Shown here in pieces: positions 12,839 through 25,710 of a stretch of DNA of 64,000 bases (within the stretch, counting starts at the first letter, position 1; every line of letters begins with the position of its first letter). This DNA is from Asterias rubens. Lineage: Eukaryota; Echinodermata; Asteroidea; Forcipulatida; Asteriidae. The notes beneath the pieces were generated by a model, which searched no databases, was not told the origin of the DNA, and worked only from the letters and a program-made list of their open reading frames with translations. The stretch is from NCBI RefSeq assembly GCF_902459465.1, contig NC_047082.1, positions 8,163,407-8,227,406 on the forward strand, given 5' to 3'. The translations under genes were made by a program, and so were the position numbers.

Positions 12839-13509
12839 CACTATTTATACAACTGTACATATCTGTTGTATATAGGGAAAAAGGTTAGTTGACATCTATC
12901 ATAACTATATCATAATATATACATACCTCAAAGGTGTAACAATAATACACATATTAAGTCGTTGAATTCTAGCGAAGGAACAGAGAGCTGCAAACCTTCT
13001 CGACAAATTACCATGAAATGCAAAATTGAACCTGAATTTACCTGTTTTGCTTGCGAGTGATACGGTTTGTAAAAGATGTTTTTTTGTGCAGTTGAATATT
13101 ACCTCAAGTTAAAGTAAAAATTAAAAACACATTTTGTATGTATCTAGTTGAAAAAGATTCAGTTCTAAAATGTAGCCAGATCATTATGTTAGTCCCTGTC
13201 TCTATAGTCTTATGACGTTTTCTTTGCAATGTGTGACTAGTTTAGTGTCAACATTTTTTGGCCTTAAAATAGGTCACTGTAACTGTATTCTTAAGGTACA
13301 TCATGACACCATTGTTTTTAGGTTGAAGAAAACGCTGTTTAATTTTGTTTCTTCAGAAACTTGATGAATGATTTATATTACCCTCAAGTTGGGACACTTT
13401 GGGCGCATAGTTGGAATTCTCTGTCGACGATAAATTATGAATGCATTGATATATTTTCTGTTTTCATATCCAGTCGGCTGTGAAATTGAGCCACGCTCTA
13501 TTGCAGATA

Positions 13510-13515
13510 AATAAA
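13510..13515 (+). terminator. Candidate ID poly(A) signal
   Basis: AATAAA about 670 bases after the ID stop codon. A second AATAAA lies at 13703-13708. Either would give a 3' UTR of usual ID length; I cannot tell which is used. Confidence 0.4.
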
Positions 13516-14814
13516 TTGCCTGAACTCGCACATAAACATTGGTTTTTATATTCCCCGCCCACTTCTTGGGTCAATCTCGACAAGCCATGTCGTTAAAAAT
13601 ACGTTGCTTGCTGGAAAGTTTCCACACCCCCGTCTCAATTGCGATGAAAGAGTTAATATTTCTGTTTAAAAAAATCAAACAAATAGTTCAGGCAGAAATG
13701 AGAATAAATAATGAGTAATATTTGATCAGACGTACAATTTCTTTTTCAATATCAAGGTGAATTTTAAAGCACCTGTCCCAACCTGTATCTCTTAATTAAT
13801 CTGTTTTCTTCTTGTCTTTTTTTCTTCCCCCACTGCAGCTGTAAATATCTGAATTGTCTTTATACATAAATCTTATACGTGATCCAGTATCGTCGCTCTG
13901 CATAAATGGAAGGATAGCTGACGCATTGCCTCCGCTCAGACCGTGGGTTGCTTGTTGATGACGCTCCAGTGATGTCATGGGCAAGATGGAGGTGTTGTGT
14001 ACCCGCACTTCTGGCTGCTACCTCTGGGTACCCGTAGAGCTACTCCACCAGCGCAAGACGATTACTGCAATCATGCATTATTTATAATATCAAATCAGTC
14101 GGTTTCAAGAACTAGACATACATTATTATAAAAGTACATGTGTTTACGGTGTTTACGGCGTAGCTTGTTAACACTTAACTAAAATTGGCGCTACAAGTAC
14201 TGTTTTTTTTTCTATTTTAATATTATATTATTATAGTGACCTGATCAACAAAATCTTGAAGACGTTTGATATATTTGAACAAAATTGCCATTGAAGATCA
14301 GTACATATAGTGTTAACTTTATTTTAAAAATATAAAATAAAATAAAAACGACCAATGTTGTTGGACCAACACTCTCATCTTGCATAAAGTATTATATAAT
14401 GTAAACTTTTATTGTATGCTGTGTTCGTCAGGAACTTGGTATGTTAAATTTCAACTGAAAGAATATAGCTTACCAATGGTCCGTCCCCAACTGAATGATT
14501 GCGTGCCGTTATCGACTCGGGAAAATAAAATAAAAACAGATTTAGTCTTAAGTTGATCTCTCTCCCTTTTGTACTGATAAGTTGGGCGTAACTTTTGTTA
14601 GATTCTGTCCAACCCTTTTTGTAGGTAATGGACTTCGCTGAAGTTGGGAGAGAGTTGCCACGCTAACATCATGTTTACAGCCGGGCATATTATGATATTT
14701 TTGTTATGCTTACCAAAATGGTTTATCTTATTGAATTTACTCGAGAGTGTAACTGGCGTACTAAAATTACAAACAGTACAACCAATAGCATTACATGTGC
14801 TGTATATTCATTTA

Positions 14815-14885
14815 AACTTCATGTACACCGATGTGTGATATCACTGTATACTCAGTACTTTCCCGAGTTCTGTGAAAAAAAAAAT
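14815..14885 (+). repeat. SINE-like family 1 fragment
   Basis: ATGTACACCGATGTGTG, CTCAGTACTTTCC and GAGTTCTGTG appear in order, as in the copies at 34811-34885 and 42431-42560. Only the 42431 copy retains the tRNA-like B box. Confidence 0.5.
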
Positions 14886-16164
14886 CACATGCAATATTAG
14901 CATTATGTTAATTAAGCTGTTGTGGCACTACTTAAAAATTGAAGGTTGATATTGCGCGCATCCGCAACCATTCTGTTTGTGTAATGCAGGCCTTTTTTAA
15001 GCAGCTAGGTGAAATTGGGCCATAAGCATTATTAGAGATGCGGTTTTGATTTCTTCATCGTCTCGAAAAAGATTGTTGAAATATTTTAAAACCAGAGTTT
15101 TCCCCTTCCATTTGTGTGACTGAAACCAGGGTATGGTCTGTGTTTATGTCACCACTTTGGAGGTCACTCTGGTGATGACGAGGGCAATGCACGGACTCAA
15201 TAGAGGGCCTTGGTGGTGACAAGCCAAGCAGATGATTGTCACTGTGATCCCTTTAGGACGTCCTTGTGGCCAAGACAATCAGATGGTTTCAATTTAACTG
15301 TTCAACATGACACGATGGCCTTGCGAGACCTAAAACCCATGTGATACTCTGGTCAGAGTTCGGCTACTGAATTTCTATAGTGTTGTACAATTGTAACAAC
15401 TGGGTGTGGTTAGGAGACAATGGGTGTTGGGTAGTGTTGAATTCTTGCGCTGTGGGTGTGTTACAAAACTAAATGTAAACGGGAGGACCACATACAACAA
15501 AATCATCAATCAATCAATCATTCTGATACATGTAAATTTAAAGAAAAATTAATTTGCTCTTAAACAATTATAAGAAACTTGTTGTTAAACAATATTTGTA
15601 TGTGTTCTTAAGGTGCCAACCGAAGAAGACGATCCTTGTCTGATACAACCCCCCCCCCCCGTCACGAGGGTTGACATCTTACTCTGTGCTTGAACTCAGT
15701 TCTACTCGACTAATAGCTACTACCAATTCAGTTTCTAGATGCTATATTTTTCATACCTCTTAAAATATTAAACCTATGAAAGAAACCTTTCTCTGTTGTC
15801 ACTACCTTGATCACTATTTAATTGTTTTAATGACTGATATTTGTTATGGATGTAATATTTTTATGTTCGAGAAGTGTTGCATTTTCTTGTGGGGTATGTT
15901 GATGCTGTTCTTTTGAAGTGTTGAATCACGATGAGGGTCGGTTTTTATAAAGTGAAAGTACGTGGTCATATGGTGTCTCGTCGTTGACGTAATTTTATTG
16001 TTATGTTATGTCTACTTGTAAAATGGTTGTTACAAAGAAATTAAACAAAATAATACAAAACAAAATTCGAATAATTGCATTCGTGTCTTTTTGTGTTTGA
16101 CATTTTTCCCCGTTTGTTTTTTATGACAATGGTACATGTACGTGTACATTCTGTTTTTAAAGGA

Positions 16165-16478
16165 TGTTGGTACTTTTTTAAAATGTCCACGGATTTACAT
16201 TAAACTTACAGGGTTTGAAGATAATGATGATGGAAAGCTTCCCTTCAAATATTACTTATTGAGGTGCTGTAGTTGTTGAGAAATGAGTAAACAAATTTCA
16301 TGAAATTACGTTTGTAAATGATTAAAATAATTTTCATGACATTGTTTTACCCATTTCCCAAAAATTACAGCACCTCAGCACATAGTATTATCAGGGAAGC
16401 TTTCTACTATCATTGTCTTCAAACTGTGTAAGTTCAGTGTACATCTGTGGACATTGTGTTTTTTGTCCTACAAAAGTT
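16165..16478. mobile_element. Large palindromic (foldback) element
   Basis: Two arms of about 130 bp are imperfect inverted copies. The left arm has AATGTCCACGGAT, ACAGGGTTTGAAGATAATGA, GGAAAGCTTCCCT and GAGGTGCTGTA. The right arm has the reverse complements, including TACAGCACCTC, AGGGAAGCTTTC, TCATTGTCTTCAAACTGTGT and TGTGGACATTG. By eye the arms match at about 80%. It has no open frame. Confidence 0.7.
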
Positions 16479-16827
16479 ACATAGACCTTTTAAGGGTTTG
16501 AGATTCATGTGATTTCTCATTACTTAACTCGGATGTTTCTCAAAATATATTTAAGCCCTCAAAATATTTTTGAAAAGAAGTAAAGCAATCGTTCAAAGGA
16601 CAATGATGTACATGATTGTACACGCGTATCACATTGTGCCCAAACTTTTTGTTGTCTCGAGGAAGTCGTCCACTTCATAGTTTTAAGATCGGTATCCAGA
16701 ATTGAGATATTATTGACTCAATGCCAGTCTTGAAACTTGTAGGCTTACAGTACTTCGTTATTGAAAGGGCAAGGGCACCAAGACATTTTTCTCCTTGGTA
16801 AAGGGCACCCTAAGAGGAAATTGTTAA

Positions 16828-16871
16828 TTTCCACTGGAGCAATTCTAGATTTCCACTGGAGCAATTCTAGG
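16828..16871 (+). repeat. 22-bp tandem duplication
   Basis: ATTTCCACTGGAGCAATTCTAG-type sequence of 22 bp occurs twice head to tail without a mismatch. Confidence 0.85.
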
Positions 16872-19800
16872 GCACAAAGGCAACCCAGTGGGCATGGAGG
16901 CAATCGCATTTGTTGTCAGTGAAGTACCAGGCCTGATGCTGTGAAAAGATGCATGTGGCGGAATTGGGCTACAAAAACCTAATAATCGCTAATTGGGGTT
17001 TAGGGCGCGGCGCGAAAGAGGAAGTCTGTTTTTTAATCACTCTCTGTTTCGCTCCCCTCTCTTTGAGTCGATCCCACCACCCGGCATCTGTGCACCGTCC
17101 ATGATCGGACCAGAGACACCAAAGAACACAGCAAAATAACAAAAATGTGAACATCTGGGCCGTTCCGCTAATATAAACTCAATTTCAGAGAGAGAAAATG
17201 CTTCCATCTGTTAGTGTGTACCCGGTACCCGTACTGTAGAAAGAGCGAACCGTCCCATTTACCATGCCGCAACCAGACGAGTCTGGTCGTAGAGGGCGCC
17301 GTTTAGCAATTTATTCGTGTGACTTGAATGAGTCCAGTAAAAAAATGATTTCCACTCTTCAAAGGGATAGGGAAAACAGGACCTATAGTTGGTCATCAAC
17401 TCCGAAAGAAATTGGAGCAATGACTTACACACTTTTTTAGAAAATAAACTGTGCTGAAAATTGTTTCAAGTTTTATAAAATTATTAATGTTTCAATTTGC
17501 TGTCCACTCGGAAAGAAAACAAAAACCATGGAATTCCCTTCTTATTAAAGCAAGAGTCGTACGTTAAAACGCCAATTTTTAATATCAGATGAATTTGCCC
17601 ACCATGATAATATCTTGACAGAAAGCAGTGCAAGTTGCCGCAAACAGTATTCTGAAAATGTGTATGGTAGTCTCTTTTGTGTACGTTTAACCATTTCCAG
17701 AGTGATGCATTATTCCTCCCCCACATCCCACTTGAACACAGTGCCCGACTTGTAATGTATCCGAACCCCGTATCGACTGAATCTACAATATGCTCCCTAC
17801 AAACCACAAGAGAAAACGCTGGATGCATTTCATTCCTTAGCAACAATGATTATTCCTGCCTCATTATGATGATGAGAGCAGAAAAAGCATAGCCCTTCGC
17901 GCCTGCACAAACCAAGGCGCAATATGTCATCCCCACTAGCGCCAGGTTGTGTCGTGCATTTGCTCAAATTGGACAAGATTTCTCATGGGTTCTGCCGTTC
18001 AATTCACTCTAATGGAGGTTCGCGTATCGCCAGAATGTCCAACAGTAATCCTATTAGTAGAGAAAATGGCAAAGTTCCCCTGCTGTATACTTTCTAGCGT
18101 GCATCACCAGTGATAGGGTTATGTAGGAGACGCCATCGTTATGTTATTCTTTCCCCCGTTATGTGTTTCTACTGTCAAGCTGTACAGATGGCCAAGATTT
18201 TACACAGAAGTGATTGTGTTTGTGTTGATGATCTGCCGCAAGTCGTTTTCCCAGAGAGTCTGGGACCGTTTGATGTTTAAGTCTCGACAACTGTTGTCAC
18301 TTTCTCCCATCTACAAAATGAACTAACTATTATTTGTATTAAGATCAAATTTAGACGTCTTCCAAAAATAAAAAGGGCCTACAATCATGAAGCACTCAAT
18401 GTTTCGGAATAAAACATATTTTTTATTCGAATATCTTCAGGTACTCTATTTGTAAAATGATAAGATTCATTAAAATATTTAGAAAATTTCCTCCACCGAT
18501 TGTTTTTAAAGACAATTTTATGCTAAAAGCTACCCAATAAAATCACCATTCATTAACATCGTGTTCGAATTAAATAAAAATCATTGATTTTATCATCAAA
18601 TGAAACAATATATTGTTTTGATGTATAAAGAACTGTACTTCGAGAGAAAATTCCACCAGTTTTTTGCACAATACAAAACTGAAGATAGCCCTGCAGCTGG
18701 AGCAGATACAAACCAAAATTTAATGACTGATTCAATGAAAATTCCAAACCATATTTTTTTTTTATAGAATCTGCAAAGCCATGAAAAGAACAACAAACAC
18801 AGAGACGTATACCCGCATAATATTTCACCCAGCAGTAGGAATGAATGGCCCCCAGCTAAAAACGTAAGCACATTGGTGGTCTATACACAATCAATATGAA
18901 AACGTGTCAGGATTTTTCTTTGACGTGAAAGATAACCGTTTTAAATTTAATGAGTTTTTTTCTTTTCGGATTTGTGGTAAGAGTCTATTTCCCTTTTGGG
19001 TAAAAGCAAATCGAATGTGAATGTTCCTGGTGTATTCATACATCTTTGCTATAGGACTGTCACTATAACTAAAGAGTGATGCCTGTCAGTTAAATAGAAA
19101 CACAAACTAATCATAAATAAAGCCAAATAATTTAAAATATTATTGAACAAAATACAAATGTTTTGACTATCTAGTTGGAATACACTCTATCGCCAATTGT
19201 AGATGATTCGCGAAAATAGAAGAAAGAACGAGAACATGTGGATTTGTGCCGAACGAGTGCATTCATTAAAAAACAACTCATTTGACTTACTTCATTCATC
19301 CCTCAAAACTATTGATTTTATAACGTCACTTCTGTCATTTTAGTGTGTCTTGTAAAATGGACGTCTTAACAAATTCATTGAAGGGTGTATCTCTTTTTTT
19401 TTTGTGCAATTTAATTTCCTTTAGTTTAAATTGTAATATTGTCTCTATCCATTTATAACGATTTTCACAGAATGAGACCAATACAGCAAACTATAACTTC
19501 ACATCCAATTTAAATAACGATCTCATGTAAAGACATGAAAAAAGAAAGAGTTAAACAATATACAAAGGTATAAATAAAGAGAGAAATTAACCCGATGAAT
19601 TAAGAGAAATGCTTTTCTAACAACCAACTAATTATGCAGGGGTCAGATTAGTCAGCACACTGCTTGTACCCGCACAAAATTCCGTAAAAATAAAGATGCA
19701 GGTATAGTGTTCGCTAAAAAAGGAACTGGCAAAGATGAACGCATCGCTGATAGTGTGACTTGTATACATAATTTAAAAAAATCCACTTGGAAAGTGTTGC

Positions 19801-20190
19801 ACATCGAAATAACGGCAGCATTTGGGCGACAGACGGTAGGACTTATCCACTCTGGGAAAACACGTTGTTGGTACTTCTCCGGACGGGACTAATTGCGAGT
19901 TTTACACGGGCGAGCGAAGTGAGGCGACAACCGGAGCAAGGAGGGGGACTCTTATCAGAAAACCTGTTCACTAGTTTTCGTTTTTTCCCCTTCTCTCTAT
20001 TGGGTTGATTAAAGTGACGACTGTTTTGTGTTCTGACTGTGAAGGGCTCTTCAAGTTGCGAGTAAGGGTCAACACGCTCATTGCAAAATTTTTGAGTAAC
20101 GGATTTTTCCCTGTAAAATTACATCACTAGTACAAGTTAAAAAGTTAAATAAAGACGATCAAGTGCGGCATATTTCTTTGAACCGTTTAG

Positions 20191-20409
20191 CTACAAATCG
20201 AAAGAAAAAGGACAAATTTTGTGATAACATCCCACAAAAACACCCAAAGTCATCGTGTACAAAGAAACTGATTGTCCGTCGCCCACACAGATCAGTGTTG
20301 CCAGCAATAACAGAATCACAGGCAGCAGTTTGGACTCTCGAGAAATACCGTCATAAAACAGTCGTCGCATCTTCTCCCATCTGGACATCATACGAGCTTC
20401 ACTACACAT
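20191..20409 (-). CDS. Possible first exon of a signal-anchor or secreted protein (uncertain)
   Basis: From an ATG at 20409 the frame reads about 25 polar residues, including MSRWEKMRRLFYDG, then a strongly hydrophobic stretch LLPVILLLLATLICVGDG, a shape typical of a type II signal anchor or an N-terminally extended signal peptide. The frame ends within 30 codons. Weak GT sites exist before the stop but none is a good donor, and I find no matching downstream exon or domain. It could be an isolated first exon of a gene spliced far away, a very short protein, or chance. I do not recognise it. Confidence 0.22.
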   Translation of the reverse strand: MCSEARMMSRWEKMRRLFYDGISRESKLLPVILLLLATLICVGDGQSVSLYTMTLGVFVGCYHKICPFSFDL

Positions 20410-20849
20410 AGCGACGGTAAAACCTGACTGCAGTCAGCTCACTCACACAGTCTCCCATCTTCATCTTCGTTCTCCTCTCTCTTGAGAGTACCTGTCTTCT
20501 AGACATGAGATGCATGGTTTATTTTCTTTGCATATCAAGACAATCTCCCCCGTGCTCCATATGGGCCCATCCCCTTATAATGAGAAATACGCATCCATAT
20601 GGCCTCCTGCTCGATTCAAACCCAACCATTAATCTCGTAAAACCCAAGCAGTGCAGGAGACTTAGACCTCATCTTCCCGACGCGATGCTTCTTCATCTCT
20701 TTGCTTCTTCTATATTCCCATCGTCTCCCTAAGCCTAACATTATTCTCGTGCTGTTGTAATATATGGATAAGTTACCTGCTTTACGCCCAGCCCATACTG
20801 CATGTCTATTTTTGTGTGTGGTGGTTTTCAAATAATTTATAAACAAATA

Positions 20850-20935
20850 ATACGTAAAGCCGGAGGTCCCGTGTTGTGAAATGCACGTTAAATAACCTAG
20901 TGCACCTATAAAGAGAAGGGGTTCGCCGTTTCTGG
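20850..20935 (+). repeat. SINE-like family 2 fragment
   Basis: GGAGGTCCCGTGTTGTG, AATGCACGTTAAATAACC and AGTGCACCTATAAAGAGAAG parallel the 3' part of the copy at 21060-21225. Confidence 0.55.
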
Positions 20936-21059
20936 TTTGATCGGCGGCACATTGTGCCACAGCAGCACCTTGTAAACCTTAACATAGTGTTTTGGAACAA
21001 GGAACTTGTCTCATACTTTATAAATGTGGCTCAACAATCTTGAGGACAACACTGGATAT

Positions 21060-21225
21060 TGAAGCGCATTGGGAATCACTAAGTGACGGTCTTGATGTGT
21101 CCTTAAGCAAAGCACTTTGCCATTATTGCTTCGTTCTACGGATGGGACTTAAAACTGTAGGTCCCGTGAGTTGTGTCACTAATGCACGTATTAGAACAAA
21201 GTGCGCTTATCGCAACGTCTAATGG
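21060..21225 (+). repeat. SINE-like family 2 copy
   Basis: AAGCGCATTGGGAATCAC, TTGCCATTATTGCTTCGTTC, GATGGGACTTAAAACTGTAG and GTCCCGTGAGTTGTGTCA occur in order. The piece at 36085-36215 is the same family in reverse orientation (CACGGGACCTACGGCTTAA, GACAAAGCAATTATG). Confidence 0.6.
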
Positions 21226-21773
21226 ACAGTGTCCCTGTGTTTCATGCCGTGGCTGCTGCCGAGCTGTTCGCCGCAGGAACCTCTTGCTACATAAATGGGT
21301 CACATCATTCTGAAGTTTTTTTTTTCTTGTTCCATCGCGAATATCTTTGAACCCTCTACGCCCCTGTTTCCCACAGGTTAGAGGATTTTTTAAGCTGTTT
21401 TTTTTTTCCTCGAACGAGTGTATTATTAACATGTCCAGGCTTATTTGTTGGCTTTATATTATGTAAGTTTTATAATAAATTATTTGGTTTCATGTACATG
21501 TTTTCTTCTGCTCCATTCTAACCAAATCACTAACTCTAAGTTGATTGGCACCCCTCTAGGACTTGTGGAATAGTCTAGTTTAGGATATGATGGCATTATG
21601 AGATGACCAGTCCGCACGAGGTGGTTAAGAGAAGACAGTGGACATTTAAAAACATATCAGCATGGGCTGAGAGTGACCGTCACTGCAGGGCTTCAGTAAT
21701 AACTGACTTTTTTTTTGTTTACACAAAACAGCCGTGGAGTATCTGTTTTGTTTATATATATTTTTTAAATTTA

Positions 21774-21823
21774 ATTTTTTTTTTTTTTTAATATTATTAT
21801 TATTATTATTATTTTTTTTTTTT
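21774..21823 (+). repeat. T-rich and ATT microsatellite
   Basis: A long T tract leads into seven or so ATT units and another T tract. Confidence 0.85.
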
Positions 21824-22939
21824 TTACGAAACAGTCGTGGGGTATCTTGCTCGAAACAGATGGAAGCGCACTGCATTAGGCCGTCCCATCAATCACGTGC
21901 AAGGGCAGGCACCTCGGAATAAATATCTCACACCTCAGTCAATCAAATATACATGGACTTGACAGGATGCTCCCCAACATCTACATTAATGATACTGCTG
22001 AAATAATTGGCCTGGATTCCATAGGCTAAGTCTTTTGGGACTCCTTGTAAATCATCACAGACGGCTGTTCTCTAAATTAAAATAAAAACCTGTATTCCTT
22101 CAAAAAAGGGCCGCGACAAACTGAACAGCAGTTGAGTAATATTTGTGACGTAGAAAAAAAAAGAGAAGGACTATATGTTCTGATTCTAAAATTTGAGGGT
22201 ACAACTTTTCCGAAGTCTACAAGCACAATACATGCACTGTTGGGTCAGTTGTTATGATGATGTATCTTTGGGAATTTTATTAAGGGAATAAAAGAGTAGC
22301 GACGTGGTTTCAAACAGTCGTTGCATTTCAGTGTCAATAGTTTCCTCTCTGCCTGATTTATCCTAAAACAATAACGTAGATTGTTATCAGTTTGCAGAGA
22401 AGATTAAGTTTTAGTCCTCTCGCATTTTTAATTACATTTCAGTCACAGATGAGCTGTTAAATACATTCGAAAGAGTCATGTTAAACGAGGGAAATGTCAT
22501 CCTAACGCACACAATCAGGGTTTACTGTTGAAAACTTCGGTAGAGGTTTTTGATATAATAACCAAAAAAACATTTATGATTGTTATCTTCCGATAAGTAA
22601 CGAAAACAAAAACGGTGGTTACTTCGACAAAGAAGCATAATGCATGGCTTTTAATCAAATCATAATTTCAATTTTCCAAATTCGTTGAAATCTCAGCCTC
22701 TGAAACTTCGAGTACCGTAGTTCCGCAAAGATCAAGGATGGTTTGAAACATAATTATGTAAGCTTTTCCGAAATCCGTTTTAGCCCATCCCTTTAAAAAC
22801 AAATCTAGTGGATAACGTATCTCATCTGTCATCAGTTCATGCTATGAACCGTCAATAGGAGATGAAACACACGGGTCAACCCGAGTCCATTGACACGTGG
22901 ATATGGGCCGAAATTCCCATTTACACATTTAATCAAGCA

Positions 22940-22958
22940 CCCCCCCCCCAAAAAAAAA
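22940..22958 (-). repeat. Poly-T/poly-G junction on minus strand (C10 A9 on plus)
   Basis: Ten C followed by nine A on the plus strand, that is T then G on the minus strand. Confidence 0.85.
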
Positions 22959-23445
22959 GGTTCAATTTTTGTTTAAAACATGGGTGAATTTGCGAGCATT
23001 TACCACAAACTAGCTGAGAAAAAGAAGACAAAAGATGTGCGTTGAGCAATACTATTAAATGTTATTAATAATTCTCAACCCTATCATAAGATAAACAAAC
23101 TGCTATTTCGTGTTTCAGATTGTTATTTTTTAATCCACAAATTACAGGGATTATGAAGACAACAAAAATCATAAAAGCTTCAATCATAATGTAGCGTAAA
23201 GAAAACAGCCGTAGAATGCCGGACCTCCACGACGGCTCTTTAATGAATTAGAATGGCCACGTAGAAAGCGCGCCAAAGACACCGAAGAATCGTCACAAAT
23301 CCCAACAAAATACGCGATGGCTGTGTCAGAAACAGCGACTTTGGCTATAGCTAGCTGTGGCTAGATCAGCGCGTCTGTAAGTGTTGAAGAATAAGCAGAC
23401 GTGCGCGATCAAGCCGTAGCCTGTAACCAATTAATTGCTCACTAT

Positions 23446-23814
23446 AAAACCATTATACACTTTCGGAACAGAAAAAAAAATAATAATAATTCACAGTCTT
23501 ACAAATAATTTACAGGGTTTACAGAACGTAATGGTAAAAGACTTCGCTTGAAATATTATTCCATTAAATGCTTTACTTTTTGAGAAAACGTTAAAACGTC
23601 TCGACATAAAGAATTACGGATTTATAGTAAACACAAGTCATGACATGGCAAAACGTGCGGAAACAAAGGTGGGTTTTCCCGTTATTTTCTCCCGACTCCG
23701 ATGACCGATTGAGCCTAAATTTTCACAGGATTGTTATTTTTTATATAAGTTGTGATACACGAAGTGTGGGCCTTTGGACAATACTGTTTACCGAAAGTGT
23801 CCGATGGCTTTAAA
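23446..23814 (+). mobile_element. MITE-like family B, copy 1
   Basis: The right end CCGAAAGTGTCCGATGGCTTT is mirrored by a degraded CATTATACACTTTCGG left end. The interior matches the copy at 25711-26080 through GAAATATTATTCCAT, AATTACGGATTTAT, CTCCGATGACCGATTGAGC and GATACACGAAGTGTGGGCC. No open frame spans it. Confidence 0.75.
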
Positions 23815-24392
23815 ACACACTAAGTTCAGAGGAAATGCAGCGTTCAAAAATACGTTCTAAATAAACCTTTATCCAATTAGGCCTATAGCTAATTTAATAT
23901 TGTAACTATTTTCGAAGTCATCAAAGCTATAACAGAAGGATACATTGATATACATTTTAATAAGTCTTGGGGAGACTGACTGGAATAGCGACTGTGATGT
24001 AACGAGAAGTGACATTGGCTACACACGAAACTAATAATAAATCACAATATTTCAGCTGAGTGTCACACGCGATTTCTTTTTTGACGAGACCAAACGGAAC
24101 TTATTAGACCAATCCCCACAAAAAAATGTGTTTTCTGTAAAACCAGAAATTGATTCGGCATTGGAGAAAAGCGGTTGAGCAATATCAGTGTTTTTTTTGC
24201 CCCCCACTAAAGATTGGAGAACCTGCGTTTGAAAGGGAGATGCCAATGGCTTACCAAGAAAACAAAACTGAACATAACTCCAAATCATACCAATTGGCGT
24301 GCAACATCACACAGTAATCGACGAAACACAAGGTTTAAAATCACGATGTTTGCCAATGCCGCTGGAAAACATTCCAAGGTTTTAATATTTGA

Positions 24393-24538
24393 GTGAGAAA
24401 TAACCTCTTCCTCAAAAACTACGTACGTTATTTCAAATCAGAGGGAGCCTGCCACCAGATCTCCATACTGCTCGTTACTTAGTAAGTTTTTATGCTAACA
24501 ATTATGTCGAGTAATTACCAATAGTGTTTGCCTTTAAT
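24393..24538 (+). repeat. MITE-like family A, 3' part
   Basis: GTGAGAAATAACCTC, CAAAAACTACGTACG, TCAGAGGGAGCC and AGTAATTACCAATAGTGTTT run in family order and end in GCCTTTAA. Confidence 0.7.
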
Positions 24539-24999
24539 GCTGTTATCGGTTGATAAAATGTTCCCGCTATCTTGATAGATTTCAGTTTATTAATTTCACC
24601 CACTGGTATTTCAACAGCTTAGACAGTCTGTTATTTTGGGCGCATATACTGCAAGCCCACTTAATTTTGCTCTCAATGAAACAGTGCAATGCGGTACTCT
24701 GAAGATTGCCAAGCAGCATGCGGCCCAGGTAAATTAAGTTGCCCCTGAATATGCAATCTGTAAAATTGCGCTCGAGAGTTAATGACATTCGGTAATTACA
24801 TTCATTTTTTCGCTCCAATCTTCTTTGCTTGCTTTGGTTGTTCTTAAGACCACTAGAGAGGAGCCTGTCGGAAGGCTGATAATTTGGAGACGGTGGGAAA
24901 GAAGGAGAAGAAAAAAAATCACAATAATAATCATAATGGAGGGAAATAATGACGTCATGGCATGAGTGCCAGCTACGGAAGAGGGGCTGCCAACATATA

Positions 25000-25195
25000 A
25001 GTAAAGTAACGTATAGTTTTCGAGAAAGAAGTAATTTTCCACTAAAATAATATTTGAATTTAATTTCGAGACCTCCCAGAATTTGATTTTGAGGTCCCGA
25101 AATCAAGCATCTGAAAGCACACTCTTCATATGACAAGGGTGTTTTTTTTCTTCCATTATTATCTCGCAACTTCAACGATCAATAATTAAGTTCAA
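25000..25195 (-). repeat. MITE-like family A, internal part reversed
   Basis: GTTTTCGAGAAAGAAGTAAT, TTTCGAGACCTC, GAAATCAAGCATCTGAAAGC and TATTATCTCGCAACTTC mark a reversed internal piece. It supplies the N-terminal part of the long minus frame at 24582-25175. Confidence 0.7.
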
Positions 25196-25510
25196 ATAGC
25201 CCCAATAAATGGTATATCAAATTGCCCCAATGTGAGGCCGTACCCGAAAAGGCATCTACGTCAACGGCTGTGTGCTAAGTGTGTTGGTAAGGACTCCATG
25301 TACCTCTAACAGCCGTAGCCCTAGCTGATAGCTGCCATTTCGGACAAGTTTTGGAAATGAATTGAACCGTAAGCAAGAGGGCGCTATAACATTATGATGA
25401 CGTCAACAGGCTTATTCCCCCAAAAAGCTTATATTATTTTTTTACATTGCCAGTTTCGTACAAAAAAATCACAAAAAATTCGTGGTATTTTTTTATTATT
25501 ATTATTATTA

Positions 25511-25526
25511 TTTTTTTTTGGGGGGG
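25511..25526 (+). repeat. Poly-T/poly-G junction (T9 G7)
   Basis: Follows an ATT microsatellite; nine T then seven G. Confidence 0.85.
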
Positions 25527-25710
25527 ACACTTAAATACATTTACACACTCGTTTTTTTTCATTTGATTATCCGGTTTGGACAGGACTGAAGTCACGATGT
25601 TACATTGCCATGATATAACTTGCGCGACTTATTAATTTCGTCGGGGATTATTTAAACCGAGTATTTTATTCTGCCTAAAGCAGCTATTTGAATTTGGTCC
25701 ATGAAGACCC

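Larger units (their letters stand above)
12839..20190. other. ID 3' UTR and gene-poor flank
   Basis: After the ID stop codon comes AT-rich sequence with the poly(A) candidates, then no recognisable gene. It holds a SINE-like piece (14815-14885), a poly-C tract (about 15650-15660), a large palindromic element (16165-16478) and a 22-bp tandem duplication (16828-16871). The 120-aa minus frame at 17484-17846 has no motif and was not accepted. Confidence 0.55.

Noticed and set aside
17484..17846. 120-aa minus frame
   Set aside because: No motif or membrane segment, AT-rich and without neighbours to join.
24582..25175. 197-aa minus-strand ORF, the longest continuous frame in the window
   Set aside because: Its N-terminal third is the reverse of a family A element, the rest has no domain, and no splice context or conserved motif supports it.
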